Below, in pieces: positions 42,620-51,635 of a DNA stretch of 64,000 nucleotides. Made by a program: the position numbers and the translations under genes. Under the pieces are notes generated by a model. That model ran no database searches. It saw only the letters and a list, made by a program, of their open reading frames with translations, and was not told where the DNA came from. Every line of letters starts with the position of its first letter. Positions within the stretch are counted from its first letter, which is position 1. Location: positions 2,475,454-2,539,453 of the forward strand of contig NZ_KE386571.1 in NCBI RefSeq assembly GCF_000427645.1, given 5' to 3'. The DNA is from Sphingomonas phyllosphaerae FA2 (GTDB lineage: Bacteria; Pseudomonadota; Alphaproteobacteria; Sphingomonadales; Sphingomonadaceae).

Positions 42620-45600
42620 CCAGCCCCGCTGCCCCCGCCAAGTTCGCGCTGCGAGTCAACGGCACGCTCGAGCAGGCGACGCCGCTCCTCGAGCGCTTTG
42701 CCCAGCTCGGCTTCGAGATTGCTGCGGCCGAGACCGCCCGCAACGAGCAGATCGCCAAGACGAACGCCGTGGCGGATGCGATCATCGCTCCGCTGACGCA
42801 GGAGCGCGATCGCCTGCGCGCCTCGATCGAGCCGTGGTGGCGGCGCACCGGCTTCGGCCTGCTGCCGGCGAAGAAGGCGACGATGAACGCCGTCCTCGAC
42901 GACGTCGACGGCCGCCTGCGCGTTTCGGTGCTCCACAACGACCTCGCCGCGCCGATCGGCGACCTGTTCACCGGCGACGTGCTGGGTGCGTTCACCTGGC
43001 AGCAGACCCTGCCACTCAACGACAGCGTCAGCGTGATCCGCGGCGGCTATTCCGACCCGGGCTCGATCTCGCTCTACCAGACCGCCGACTATCCCGAGGT
43101 GACGATCGCCAGCCGCGACGGCATCGAGCGGTCGCAGACGGTCAACTATCCGCTGGTGCAGTCCGCCAGCCAGGCGCAGCGCCTCTCGAAGCAGAGGCTG
43201 CAGCGCATGCTGTACGGCGGCACCTTCACCGCGGTATTCCAGTCGACCGCGTGGAAGTTTCAGAAGGGCGACGTCATTCGCCTGACGTTCGCGCCGCTCG
43301 GCTGGAACCGTAAGCTGTTTCGGATCGCCGACATGGCGACGCAGGTCGACGGCAAGGTGCCGATGATGCTGCGCGAGAAGCACCCCGCGATCTATGCCTG
43401 GGACGCCAGCGACGCCGCGCCAGTGACCGGCGCCGAGCCGACCCGCTACGATCCGGCGCTGTGGCCGCTCCTGCAGGGGATCACCGAGGCAGGCACCACC
43501 GCCGATTGGGACAAGGTCGCCGATCCCAACAACACCAAGCCGCAGGATAATGCGACGGTCGGTGCGCCATCTGGCACCGAAGTCGGCGGTCGGCCGGTCG
43601 ACGATGTCATCGCGGCGATCGACGCGGCGAAGACCCGACAGGACGAATTCGAGAGCGAGACGCTGCCTGCGATCGACCAGGCGGTTTCTGATGCCGTCAA
43701 GCGCGTCGACGATGCCGCGAAATCTATCACCGATTTTGATCAGCGCGTTACCACGGTCGAAAGCAGCTCGGTCAACGGCGGCAATCTGCTGTCCAACACC
43801 GATTGGGCGGTCGGTCCCGCAGGATGGGTTTTCACGCCCGAAGACGGCAGCACCGGCTATCTCGGCTCGTACGGGCCGGAAACTTACTGGCCGGTCGGCA
43901 TGCTGCCGCTGCAAATCTACTCGCCAAACGGCTCTGGCAACCGGGCAGGCCACTGGCGGCAGACGGTGCGCGGGATCTAGGGCGGCGCACCTTACCAAGC
44001 CTCGCTGTATGTCGGGTCGCAACGTGCAACCGCCGGCCTCTACGTTGACTGTTGTCGCGCCGATGGATCGTACAACGGCTCGACCTTCGAGCTTTATTCC
44101 GGCCGGTTCAACACGGGCACGCGGAGCCTGAAGGACGATTACGAGCGCATCGTCCTCAACTTCACGCCGCCTGCGGACACCGCAATTCTGCAATTCTACC
44201 TGATGAAGAACGGCACTCTGCCGGGCTTCGACGATAGTTACACATGGTTCCTTCGGCCGCAGTTGGTAAAGCTGCGCAAGGGCGTGACTGAGGCAGTGCC
44301 GTACACGCCGGGCAGCGCGGATGCCGGAGCGGCTGCGCTTAACTCGCGGGTCGACACCGTGGAGAAAGCCGGCAACGATGGTCGCGTCGCGCTAGCCTCG
44401 CGTTCTGCGGCGCTGGAGGCGGCGGCGATGTCGCCGCGCAGCACGACGCTCAACGCCAACCCGGATTTCTCTTTCTGGCCCGACGCGAACGGCAACAAAG
44501 CGCCGGGCTGGGAATGGTGGAACGCCGCGATCGGAGATGCGCAGCGTATCCCGGCGGAAGGTCGGCGAAGCGGCTGGGCCTATCGTCACGACGTTCCGGC
44601 CGGCACCGATATGGGCTGGTGGCAAACCCCCATCCTGATCGATGCGGGCTGGTGGGTCTTCGAGGCCGACACGATCCTGCGGAGCGGTTCCTATTACGGC
44701 GTCGGGATCACGGTCGACGGCATCTACAATTTTGATTTCGCTCGTGAGAAGGACACGAACGGGACTGACGGGGCCTACGGCATCAACCAGCGACGGCGCT
44801 GGTCGAAGCTGATCAAGATCAACGAGGCCCACAACAACTTCCACCTCATGCAGAATTGGGCCGGCTTTGCTCCTATGGAGGCAAAGCAGATCGACTGGTA
44901 CTATTGTGGCATCCGCCCTGCGACAGACGCGGAGATCGCGGCGCGCAAGGCGATCGACGTGACGATCCCGGCCGTCTCTGCCCGCGTGAAGGTGCAGGAA
45001 GACGCTCTCGCCGACCTGCCGAACCATTACGCCACGGCCAAGCAAGCCACCGATCTTGAAGCGCAGGTGAATGGCACCGCCGACAGCAACCTTCTGGCAC
45101 GCGCAAACCAGCGGGCGGTGGTCATCGCCGATGGAGCGGTGGGCGCCGTCGCTGAACGGGTTGACGGGCTTGAAACCGATTATGGCGGGGGCATCGCCTC
45201 TGTAGAGGAGAAGGCCGCGACGATCTCCGGCATCGATGGCCGCACCGCGATTTATTGGGGCGTCACGGGATCGACGCCAAACGGCAGGACGGGGATCGGG
45301 CTCTACCTGAAGGACGGTTCGCCCGGCGACTTCATTGTCAACGCGAATATGCTGGTCGACGGCAACATCCTCGCGACCGGCTCGATCCGCAGTCTCGCTT
45401 TCGACTCCGATACGATGGGGCGCACTGGCTCAGCCAGCTGGGCAGGGTCGATTGAAGGCGTCGTCGGCGGTGCGAACATCCCGTTCTCGCTCACCCTGAC
45501 GCCGATCTACCCGCGCGGTCGCTTCCTGATCGAGGCGGCGATCGCAATCTCGAGTGACGCAGGTCAGACGACGATCACGAACAACTATCAGGGGACTGGC

Positions 45601-45873
45601 AAGCAGCTCCGCGTCACCCGCGTGGCCGCAGGTGGCGGGCTCTTCCTGCGATCCTACGATGATCAGGGCAACGTCTATCAGGTCAGCAACGCGCCGTTTC
45701 AGTCGTTGCCGGTCCTGGCCACCACGACGTTCGGAACGACCTTCGTCGCGACGATCTCGAAGGCGAATTACGACACCGGCGTGACCGACCAGGGCGACTT
45801 CTACCAGCGCCTGATCGCCGCCTCGTACACCGTCACGTCCATCTCGATGAAAGCGACGTGGATCGCCACGTAG
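42616..45873 (+). pseudogene. Gam-like N-terminus fused to phage tail-tip protein, with in-frame amber codon
   Basis: One reading frame of 1086 codons interrupted by TAG at 43978 (codon 455); no other stop occurs up to 45873. Residues 1 to about 90 (LERFAQLGFEIAAAETARNE, then IIAPLTQERDRLRASIEPWW) resemble Mu Gam host-nuclease inhibitors. From about residue 97 the sequence changes to a tail-tip/host-specificity protein: SRDGIERSQTVNYPLVQSAS, AQRLSKQRLQRMLYGG, KGDVIRLTFAPLGWNRKLFR, REKHPAIYAWD. After the amber the protein continues with fibre-like domains (GYGIN-type beta regions, then a C-terminal knob-like region). Most simply a deletion junction plus a nonsense mutation; readthrough cannot be excluded. 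The second part could start on its own at an ATG at 44203. Confidence 0.75.
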
Positions 45874-45883
45874 GAGACCGGCA

Positions 45884-46408
45884 GTGGAATATTGGATCAT
45901 CTACCACGTTGCGACCGGCGAGCTGCTGATCCGTGGCAGCGGCGAGCGCGGATCGGCCGCGCAACAGCAGCTGCCCGACGGCACCGCGATCATCGCCGTG
46001 CCGCAGAAGGTCGTTGCTCAGCCCGAGATCGATCTTGCCGCGCTTCGCGCAGCCTGCATCTACTCGGTCGACGTGGAAGCCGAAGCGGCGCGCGGCCGCT
46101 TCCTGACCGCCGGTAGCGGTCAGGCCATGACGTACACGCGCAAGGAAACCGAGGCGCGAGCATGGACCGCCGATAACTCGATCGCCACACCGTTCCTTTC
46201 GGCCGAGGCGAACGCGCGAGGGCTGACGCTGGCGGATTTGATCGCCGAGGTCATTGGGCAGGCCGATGCCTGGGTGACGATCGGCGCCGCTATAGAGGCA
46301 CGCCGCATGGGTGCGAAGGCCGCGATCGCGGCTGCCGCGACGTTCGGCGGCATCGTCGCTGCCCGCAACATCGACTGGAGCGCGCTCGATGCTGCGGCGG
46401 GCGCTTGA
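45884..46408 (+). CDS. Tail-fibre-associated phage protein
   Basis: A 174-residue protein starting with GTG (GGAG 9 bases upstream). After an N-terminal beta part (EYWIIYHVATGELLIRGSGE) it has a helical C-terminal half (YTRKETEARAWTADN, TPFLSAEANARGLTLADLIA) like the DUF4376-type region found in proteins next to phage fibres. A chaperone or fibre-cap role is plausible. It follows the tail-tip ORF by 10 bases. Confidence 0.7.
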   Translation: MEYWIIYHVATGELLIRGSGERGSAAQQQLPDGTAIIAVPQKVVAQPEIDLAALRAACIYSVDVEAEAARGRFLTAGSGQAMTYTRKETEARAWTADNSIATPFLSAEANARGLTLADLIAEVIGQADAWVTIGAAIEARRMGAKAAIAAAATFGGIVAARNIDWSALDAAAGA

Positions 46409-46676
46409 AGTCGCTCGCCAGCTGCTGCTGTCGATCGATCAGCTCGCGCAGGTCCTTGCGGTTGGTCTGATCTACATCGCGGGCCTGACCGCCATCTGCC
46501 CCTCGGCTGACGAGACGATCAGCAGCTACGTCGGCCGCGGCCAGCTGCGCGGCGCATGGTGGGCGCGGATCCTCGCGCCGGCGATCGACCGACTGTTCAT
46601 CCTCCTCGGCGACGAACCCGGCCACTGCCGCCGCAACGTCGAGACTGCCTTCCTCGAGCTTCCCCCGACCCCGTAG
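46389..46676 (+). CDS. Small phage lysis-region protein
   Basis: A 95-residue protein overlapping the previous gene by 20 bases. LLLSIDQLAQVLAVGLIYIA is hydrophobic, then CPSADETISSYVGR, ARILAPAIDRLFILLGDEPG with HCRRN. The pattern ADETISS...ID-LF...HC recurs in small proteins next to lysis genes of many phages and prophages, with no assigned function. Confidence 0.7.
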   Translation: MLRRALEVARQLLLSIDQLAQVLAVGLIYIAGLTAICPSADETISSYVGRGQLRGAWWARILAPAIDRLFILLGDEPGHCRRNVETAFLELPPTP

Positions 46677-46701
46677 CGCTGGCCGAGCGCGGAGATCCGA
46701 C

Positions 46702-46992
46702 ATGACCGACACTCCCACCGCCGCGGCCGTCGCCGTGGCGCCCTCCGCGCGCGTGTCCTGGCCCGCGATCGCCTCGCTGGTTATTTCCACGATGACGCTG
46801 CTGATCACCATCGCGACGGTCGTCTTCTACGGCGGCCAGCTCACGCAGCGTGTCGACGACGGCAAGCAGCGCACGCTGCAGCTCGAGGCGCGTGTCGATC
46901 GGATGGACGTCAACGCCCGCGACTCCGACCGGCTGCTCGCCAGCCTCGGTGCCAAGCTCGACCTGCTGATCGCGCGAAGCTCGCGCCCCTGA
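46702..46992 (+). CDS. Small bitopic membrane protein of the lysis region
   Basis: A 96-residue protein with one membrane segment at about 22-44 (IASLVISTMTLLITIATVVF) and a following coiled-coil stretch (LQLEARVDRMDVNARDSDRL). It could be an antiholin, holin accessory or membrane anchor. Its place directly before the endolysin gene supports a lysis role; the rest is inference. Confidence 0.7.
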   Translation: MTDTPTAAAVAVAPSARVSWPAIASLVISTMTLLITIATVVFYGGQLTQRVDDGKQRTLQLEARVDRMDVNARDSDRLLASLGAKLDLLIARSSRP

Positions 46993-47017
46993 TCTGACTC
47001 CGATGAAGGACGAAATC

Positions 47018-47788
47018 ATGACGCTTCTTGCGAAGGGGCGCGCACTGGCGCGCGCCTGGTACCCCTATGTCGCCGCAGCCGCGGCCGGCGTGACCGGGCT
47101 GGTTATGGGGATCGATCCCACCATGCTGCAGCTCGGGTGGCAGACGATGCCGCTGGCGCTGAAGGCGCTGATCCCGGCGAAGCTCGCCTCCTACATCTCG
47201 CTCGCGCTCCTGACGCTCGTGTGGCTGTATGGCAGCGCACGCCGCACCAGCGGCGCACAGGTTCTCGGCCTGGTCGGCCGGGCCGGCGGGACGCCGATCG
47301 CAGTCGGTCCGCTGGCGATCGCGCTGATGCACCACTTCGAGCGGTGCGAGCTGGTCGCGTACCGCTGCCCGGCGGGCAAATGGACGATCGGCTGGGGGAT
47401 GACCTATTATCCCGCCGGCGGCCGGGTGAAGCAGGGCGACCGCATCACGCAGGAGCAGGCCGACTCCATGTTCGTGCAGCTGCTCGAGCGCGACTTCGCG
47501 CCGGCGGTGCGCGCAGCGATCGGCGCGGCCGAGACCACCCCGGCGCAGTTCGGCGCGATGGTCGCGCTTTGCTACAACATCGGCGCGGTCCGCTTCATTT
47601 TCTCGACCGTCGCCCGCCGCCATCGCGCCGGCGACGTCGTCGGCGCCGCAGCTGCCTTCCTGCTCTGGAACAAGGTGAAGGGCACTGTCTCGAATGGCCT
47701 GGTGCGTCGCCGGCGCGCCGAAGCTGCGCTCTACCAAAGCCGCTTTGTTGAGCTGAAGGGCCTGACGAACGGCGAGGTTGCGGCGTGA
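47018..47788 (+). CDS. Endolysin (GH24 lysozyme) with two N-terminal membrane segments
   Basis: A 256-residue protein. Two hydrophobic segments (about 15-35 and 52-73) precede a GH24 muramidase. The catalytic triad is visible as Glu108, Cys117 and Thr123 in HHFERCELVAYRCPAGKWTI with GWG, the Glu-8-Asp/Cys-5-Thr pattern known from phage P1 Lyz-type signal-anchor-release endolysins. Later FGAMVALCYNIGAVRF fits the family. I use the ATG at 47018 because AAGGA lies 7 bases upstream; an ATG at 47003 is possible. A holin-like part fused to a lysin is the alternative reading. Confidence 0.88.
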   Translation: MTLLAKGRALARAWYPYVAAAAAGVTGLVMGIDPTMLQLGWQTMPLALKALIPAKLASYISLALLTLVWLYGSARRTSGAQVLGLVGRAGGTPIAVGPLAIALMHHFERCELVAYRCPAGKWTIGWGMTYYPAGGRVKQGDRITQEQADSMFVQLLERDFAPAVRAAIGAAETTPAQFGAMVALCYNIGAVRFIFSTVARRHRAGDVVGAAAAFLLWNKVKGTVSNGLVRRRRAEAALYQSRFVELKGLTNGEVAA

Positions 47789-48243
47789 GCGGCGCGCTAG
47801 CGGCGCTTACGCTGATCCGCAAGCACTGGCAGCTCGGCCTGGTCGCTTTCCTGGCTGGCCTTTGCCTAGTGTACCGCGGCGAGCGCGACGCCGCCCGGCA
47901 GGCCCACAGCACCGAACAGACCGAGCGCAAGGCCGAGCACGATCGCGCCGATCGCGACCGCGCCGACCAGGAGCGCGGCTTTGCGCAGCGCCAGGCGAGC
48001 GGGATCTCGATCCTCGCCGACAAGCTCGCCGCTCGCGAGCCGATCATCGTCCACTCCACCAACACTGTGAGGGAATATGCTCAGACCGATGCTGGCCGGG
48101 CTCGCTGCCTTGGCCCTGACCGCGTGCGTGCCCTCGACACGTACCTTTCCGCCCTTGCCAATCCGAACGCGGATTCCGCCCCCGCCGGCAGCCGCGCTGA
48201 AGCCGTGCCTGCCGACACCGATCCCGCGCCAGCCGGACGGTAG
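47785..48243 (+). CDS. Rz-like inner-membrane spanin
   Basis: A 152-residue protein starting with GTG overlapping the endolysin stop (GTGA). One N-terminal membrane segment (LGLVAFLAGLCLVYRGERDA) is followed by a long charged helix (RKAEHDRADRDRADQERGFA) and a Pro/Ala tail, the layout of i-spanins that link inner to outer membrane during the last step of lysis. The o-spanin gene is nested inside its 3' part. Confidence 0.82.
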   Translation: MSGALAALTLIRKHWQLGLVAFLAGLCLVYRGERDAARQAHSTEQTERKAEHDRADRDRADQERGFAQRQASGISILADKLAAREPIIVHSTNTVREYAQTDAGRARCLGPDRVRALDTYLSALANPNADSAPAGSRAEAVPADTDPAPAGR

Positions 48244-48346
48244 CGCCAGCTCGGCCGACAGCGAGGGCGGGCTGCGCGCCGCCTGGGCGGAGATCTTCCG
48301 CTGCGACGACAAACGCCAGCTGCTGCTGGACGCCTGGCCGCGCTGA
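48077..48346 (+). CDS. Rz1-like outer-membrane lipoprotein spanin, nested in Rz
   Basis: An 89-residue protein read in a different frame from the i-spanin and overlapping it by 167 bases before extending past its stop. MLAGLAALALTACVPS is a lipoprotein signal (LTAC) followed by a proline-rich stretch (TFPPLPIRTRIPPPP). A nested, proline-rich lipoprotein inside Rz is the hallmark of Rz1. GAGGG lies 6 bases before the ATG. Confidence 0.83.
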   Translation: MLRPMLAGLAALALTACVPSTRTFPPLPIRTRIPPPPAAALKPCLPTPIPRQPDGSASSADSEGGLRAAWAEIFRCDDKRQLLLDAWPR

Positions 48347-48371
48347 GCGGCCTCGAATTCAAGAGGAGACC

Positions 48372-49841
48372 ATGATGAAGAGCTTGTTCCAGCAGGCGGG
48401 TTTCGCGCTCGCTACCTTGTCCGCGCTGCCGGCCGCCGCGCAATCGCCGATCGCCGTCAACCCGGCTGTGATCGGCCTTCCGGGCCAGTCGGCTCCGGCG
48501 GGCGACGACCTAATCGAAATTCGCGGCGCGGCCGGCAAGCGCGTTGTCCCGGCGTCGTTCATGCGCCAGCGCCCGCTGCCGGTCTCCCGCTTCCGCGTGC
48601 TCGGGTCGAGCATGGCGTCGGGTGTGTCGAACGTGACGTTCCACATGCTGGTGCGCGCGCCGGCGGAGTACGACGCCATCCAGCTGGTGATGTCGGCGAC
48701 GTCGAATGACAGCACCAACGCGGTAAAGTTCACGGTCGCCGCACCCGACGCCGTCGGTGACAGCGTGAACCCGACGGTGGGTGGCTCGGCGGTGACGCCG
48801 ACGACCGTTACCTGGGGCACCACCAGCCCGCGCAACCCGCGCAATCCGGGCGGCGGTGCCGCCACTGTGCTTCAGTCGGGCTTCTCCGGCACTGCGCCGA
48901 ACACGATCGAGGGTGTGACTTACTCAGACATCATCCCGCTCGCGTCGGTCGCTCGGACTGACCAGCCGGGCGTTCCGCCACTGCTCATGGTGCGGGAGTT
49001 CGCGGCCGCAAACGCCCCGATCTCCACGCAGCTGAACAATCTGAAGGTAGGCTTCGCCAACCCGGGGCAGGCGCTGCTACCGGACGCCATGTGCGGCTAT
49101 ATCAGTGGCGACGTGGCGAGCACCGCCTCGGGCGTGGCCGCGCCGCTCGTTGGGGCGCAGGGCTTCTGCCCGGGTGTGGAGGTGATCTACTACCTGCGCG
49201 GTCAGCGCATCTATACGATCGCGTCCGCCGGTGACAGCCTCGACCAGGGCTTCTGCGGCTCGACGGCCGTCAACTGCTCGCCGGGGACGATCGGCGGCAT
49301 GACGCGCTCGCTGGCCGCGCAGATGACCGCGGCCGGTAACCCCACCGGCTTTGCAGCTTGGCATATGGCGGGGCAGGTGTCGGGCAACTTCAACGAGCGC
49401 GCGCTGAATGGCCTGATGCTCGGTGACTGCGCGGTCGGCGTCACGCACCTCTTCTTCAAGCCGTGGAGCGTCAACGAAGGCTCGGGCACCAGCACGATCG
49501 CCGGGGATCTCCGCCGTGCCGACCACATCCTCGACTGGGCGTACAAGTGCGGCATCACGCCGATCTTGGTTTACCCGCGCGCCGGCGAAGGCATGGGTAC
49601 CGCGCCGAACGTGCAGGCTGTCGCGTACATCGATGCGGCGAAGGCTCGCGGCGTCCCGACCTTCGACGGCCGGGCGATCGTCGGCGCCGGCGGCTCGATC
49701 ACGACCAACACGATCCGCCCGGAGTATCTGTCGTTGGCGAGCGACGGTTCTGTGGTTGATACCGTCCACCTGAACGGCGCCGGTCAGGCCGCGCTGGCAG
49801 CGTTAGCCTACGCGCAACGCGCGGCGTTCAATCTGCCGTGA
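48372..49841 (+). CDS. Secreted SGNH/GDSL-type hydrolase
   Basis: A 489-residue protein with a signal peptide (MKSLFQQAGFALATLSALPA with AAQ). The catalytic serine motif is IASAGDSLDQGFCG near residue 285 and the Asp-His pair is SVVDTVHLNGAGQ near 460, the SGNH order. A 280-residue N-terminal beta domain precedes it. It would deacetylate or de-esterify a polysaccharide or lipid outside the cytoplasm. It lies 26 bases after Rz1, so it is either a tail-associated depolymerase or a lysogenic-conversion gene. GAGGAG precedes the start. Confidence 0.82.
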   Translation: MMKSLFQQAGFALATLSALPAAAQSPIAVNPAVIGLPGQSAPAGDDLIEIRGAAGKRVVPASFMRQRPLPVSRFRVLGSSMASGVSNVTFHMLVRAPAEYDAIQLVMSATSNDSTNAVKFTVAAPDAVGDSVNPTVGGSAVTPTTVTWGTTSPRNPRNPGGGAATVLQSGFSGTAPNTIEGVTYSDIIPLASVARTDQPGVPPLLMVREFAAANAPISTQLNNLKVGFANPGQALLPDAMCGYISGDVASTASGVAAPLVGAQGFCPGVEVIYYLRGQRIYTIASAGDSLDQGFCGSTAVNCSPGTIGGMTRSLAAQMTAAGNPTGFAAWHMAGQVSGNFNERALNGLMLGDCAVGVTHLFFKPWSVNEGSGTSTIAGDLRRADHILDWAYKCGITPILVYPRAGEGMGTAPNVQAVAYIDAAKARGVPTFDGRAIVGAGGSITTNTIRPEYLSLASDGSVVDTVHLNGAGQAALAALAYAQRAAFNLP

Positions 49842-49886
49842 TTGGTTGGAGCGCTGCCCAACAGCAGACGCGATGTCGCCGCGCCC

Positions 49887-50081
49887 TCAATCGAGGGCGC
49901 GCTGACCCCGGCCGAGGATAATGTCGGAGTCCCTCATCGACTCGACAATGGGATCCTTGATGATGCGGCAGATCGCTACCAACGCCGGTCGCAGCTCCTC
50001 AAGAGACTGAGCCGAGGCGATGATCTGTTCTGCTGAAACAATGTCGGCGAGCTTCTGGTCGTCGAGGTAAAGTTGACGCAT
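49887..50081 (-). CDS. Small hypothetical protein
   Basis: A 64-residue helical protein (MRQLYLDDQKLADIVSAEQI, then AICRIIKDPIVESMRDSDII). Convergent with the SGNH gene. No family recognised; the absence of basic shadow-like composition supports it. Confidence 0.55.
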   Translation of the reverse strand: MRQLYLDDQKLADIVSAEQIIASAQSLEELRPALVAICRIIKDPIVESMRDSDIILGRGQRALD

Positions 50082-50278
50082 GCCGTTATCGATCCCCCCT
50101 TTGACGCCGCGCCGTTGCCCCCGGCGCGCCTGCCATCGGCCATTAACATATGCTGTTGGTTGCTCAATCAGGCACATCCTCTAGATGACAAAAACATGAT
50201 TGATTTGAGGCAATTGCCGTCCTTGCCATAGCGATCCAACATTTGCTTGCGTCGGTGCGTGCCGACCGATTTTAAGCC

Positions 50279-50569
50279 ATGAGCGCCAACTGGCGACCCG
50301 AGACACTGATGGAGTTGACCAGCCGCGGCAACGTCGCGCTGACGTGTCGCTGCGGGCATCGCGGCATCCTCGATGGGCCCAAGCTGACGAAATACTACTT
50401 CGCCCACCAATGGAACGGGCGGATGCACATGATCGGGGATCACCTGAAATGCAGCCGCTGCGGCGCGCGGCATCCGCGCATCCGCCTGACCGGTGACAAT
50501 CCGACCAGCGACTTCGGACCGCGCGACGACCGCGGCTGGAACGAGCTACGCCGCCGACTTCGCGGGTAG
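50279..50569 (+). CDS. Small zinc-ribbon-like protein
   Basis: A 96-residue protein with two CxC/CxxC pairs: TCRCGHRG near residue 23 and LKCSRCGARHP near 58, likely one zinc-binding ribbon. Such proteins are frequent in sphingomonad genomes and islands, with no known role. Confidence 0.7.
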   Translation: MSANWRPETLMELTSRGNVALTCRCGHRGILDGPKLTKYYFAHQWNGRMHMIGDHLKCSRCGARHPRIRLTGDNPTSDFGPRDDRGWNELRRRLRG

Positions 50570-50659
50570 GAAGCGGCTTTTCGGCCGACGATCATGGGTT
50601 ATCGGCCGGGGTATAGACCCCAGCCGAACCAACGAAAAATGACCGAATTCTGCCAGCCG

Positions 50660-50702
50660 CTTACTGACGAAGGCGGAGTATACCTCCGCCTCTGTTCGCC
50701 TC
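50660..50702. repeat. GGCGGAG hairpin related to the island repeat
   Basis: AAGGCGGAGTATACCTCCGC with CTC forms the same GGCGGAG/CTCCGCC hairpin found in the full island repeats. It follows the 3' end of the PEP-CTERM gene and may act as its terminator. Confidence 0.6.
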
Positions 50703-50725
50703 AAGCGCCTTGCTGATTAAGCGAC

Positions 50726-51220
50726 TTAAACGAAACGCAAAACCGTCTTACGGCGCATGGCGTAGCCCACAACACCAAAGCCGAGGATCATCATCATCCA
50801 AGATGCTGGCTCGGGCACAGAAGCAGCAAGGTTAGTAATCGTCAACGATCCGCCTGAGGAGGAGCCGAAACCCCTCAAGTTGTAAGTACCCGCGATAAAG
50901 GAGGGCTTGCTCAACGTCCCGGAGAAAAGAACAGTTCCTGCTGTACTGGCTCCCGAGTACTCGGAAAGAAATCCGCCTTGGCCGCTTCCCGAAAAAAAGT
51001 TCAATCTTCCTGTCGATACGCCCGCCCAAGTTTTCTGAGGTACACCTAAGATCTGAAAATAGGTGCCGTAGACATTGGATGGCGTAGGATCGCTGTCTAG
51101 CGTAAAGCTAACGCTCTCAGCGGGATCTTTAGACACGAAGTCGAAGAAGAACGGTGCAGCAGAAGCCGGCATCGCGACGATTGTACCGGCTAGTGCAGCA
51201 GCTGCGATGAAGCGCATCAT
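50726..51220 (-). CDS. PEPxxWA-CTERM surface protein
   Basis: A 164-residue protein with a signal peptide (MMRFIAAAALAGTIVAMPAS with AA) and a C-terminal sorting signal VPEPASWMMMILGFGVVGYA followed by MRRK. The PEP motif, membrane segment and basic end are recognised by exosortase (XrtA-type), which is not in this window. The middle is Ser/Gly/Thr-rich and beta-like. Confidence 0.9.
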   Translation of the reverse strand: MMRFIAAAALAGTIVAMPASAAPFFFDFVSKDPAESVSFTLDSDPTPSNVYGTYFQILGVPQKTWAGVSTGRLNFFSGSGQGGFLSEYSGASTAGTVLFSGTLSKPSFIAGTYNLRGFGSSSGGSLTITNLAASVPEPASWMMMILGFGVVGYAMRRKTVLRFV

Positions 51221-51635
51221 TTCGATTCCCCCTGAGGCCCGTCACGAAGCGCGTCGAGCGCTCCTCGTTAGCACGCAACTGCAAGCGCGACACCGCGCTA
51301 ATATTTCCATTTCAATACAGCCGCCTGCGTCCGAATGTGGGCACTGCATGGGTAAGGTTTGCTCGAACCCCGCCCCCGCACCTCAGGAATTGCATTGTTC
51401 GGGGTGACTGAGGCGGAGGACACCTCCGCCTCGGTCGACTGAAGATCGGGGTAAGCTCGACCGCAACCAGGAAAATTTGATTCCTCGGTTTTGTCGAGCT
51501 GACGGATCTCACCTTCAACTACCTGCCGAACGAGGCAGATGGATGCTCCGCCTCGTTAACGCGCCAATTGGTATCTGAAGCTAAGATTGCCGCCGACTCC
51601 TCATCGGCGGCTCTACGATCCGATGCGGGCTGACG
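51221..51635. other. Intergenic region between the two PEP-CTERM genes
   Basis: Contains the hairpin at about 51409-51434 and a looser one at 51527-51556 (GAGGCAGATGGATGCTCCGC with CTC). No gene is supported. Confidence 0.6.
51405..51440 (+). repeat. Right half of the island repeat
   Basis: GACTGAGGCGGAGGACACCT with CCGCCTCGGTCGAC is the right-hand hairpin module of the repeat; the left GGGTA box is not recognisable here. Confidence 0.6.
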
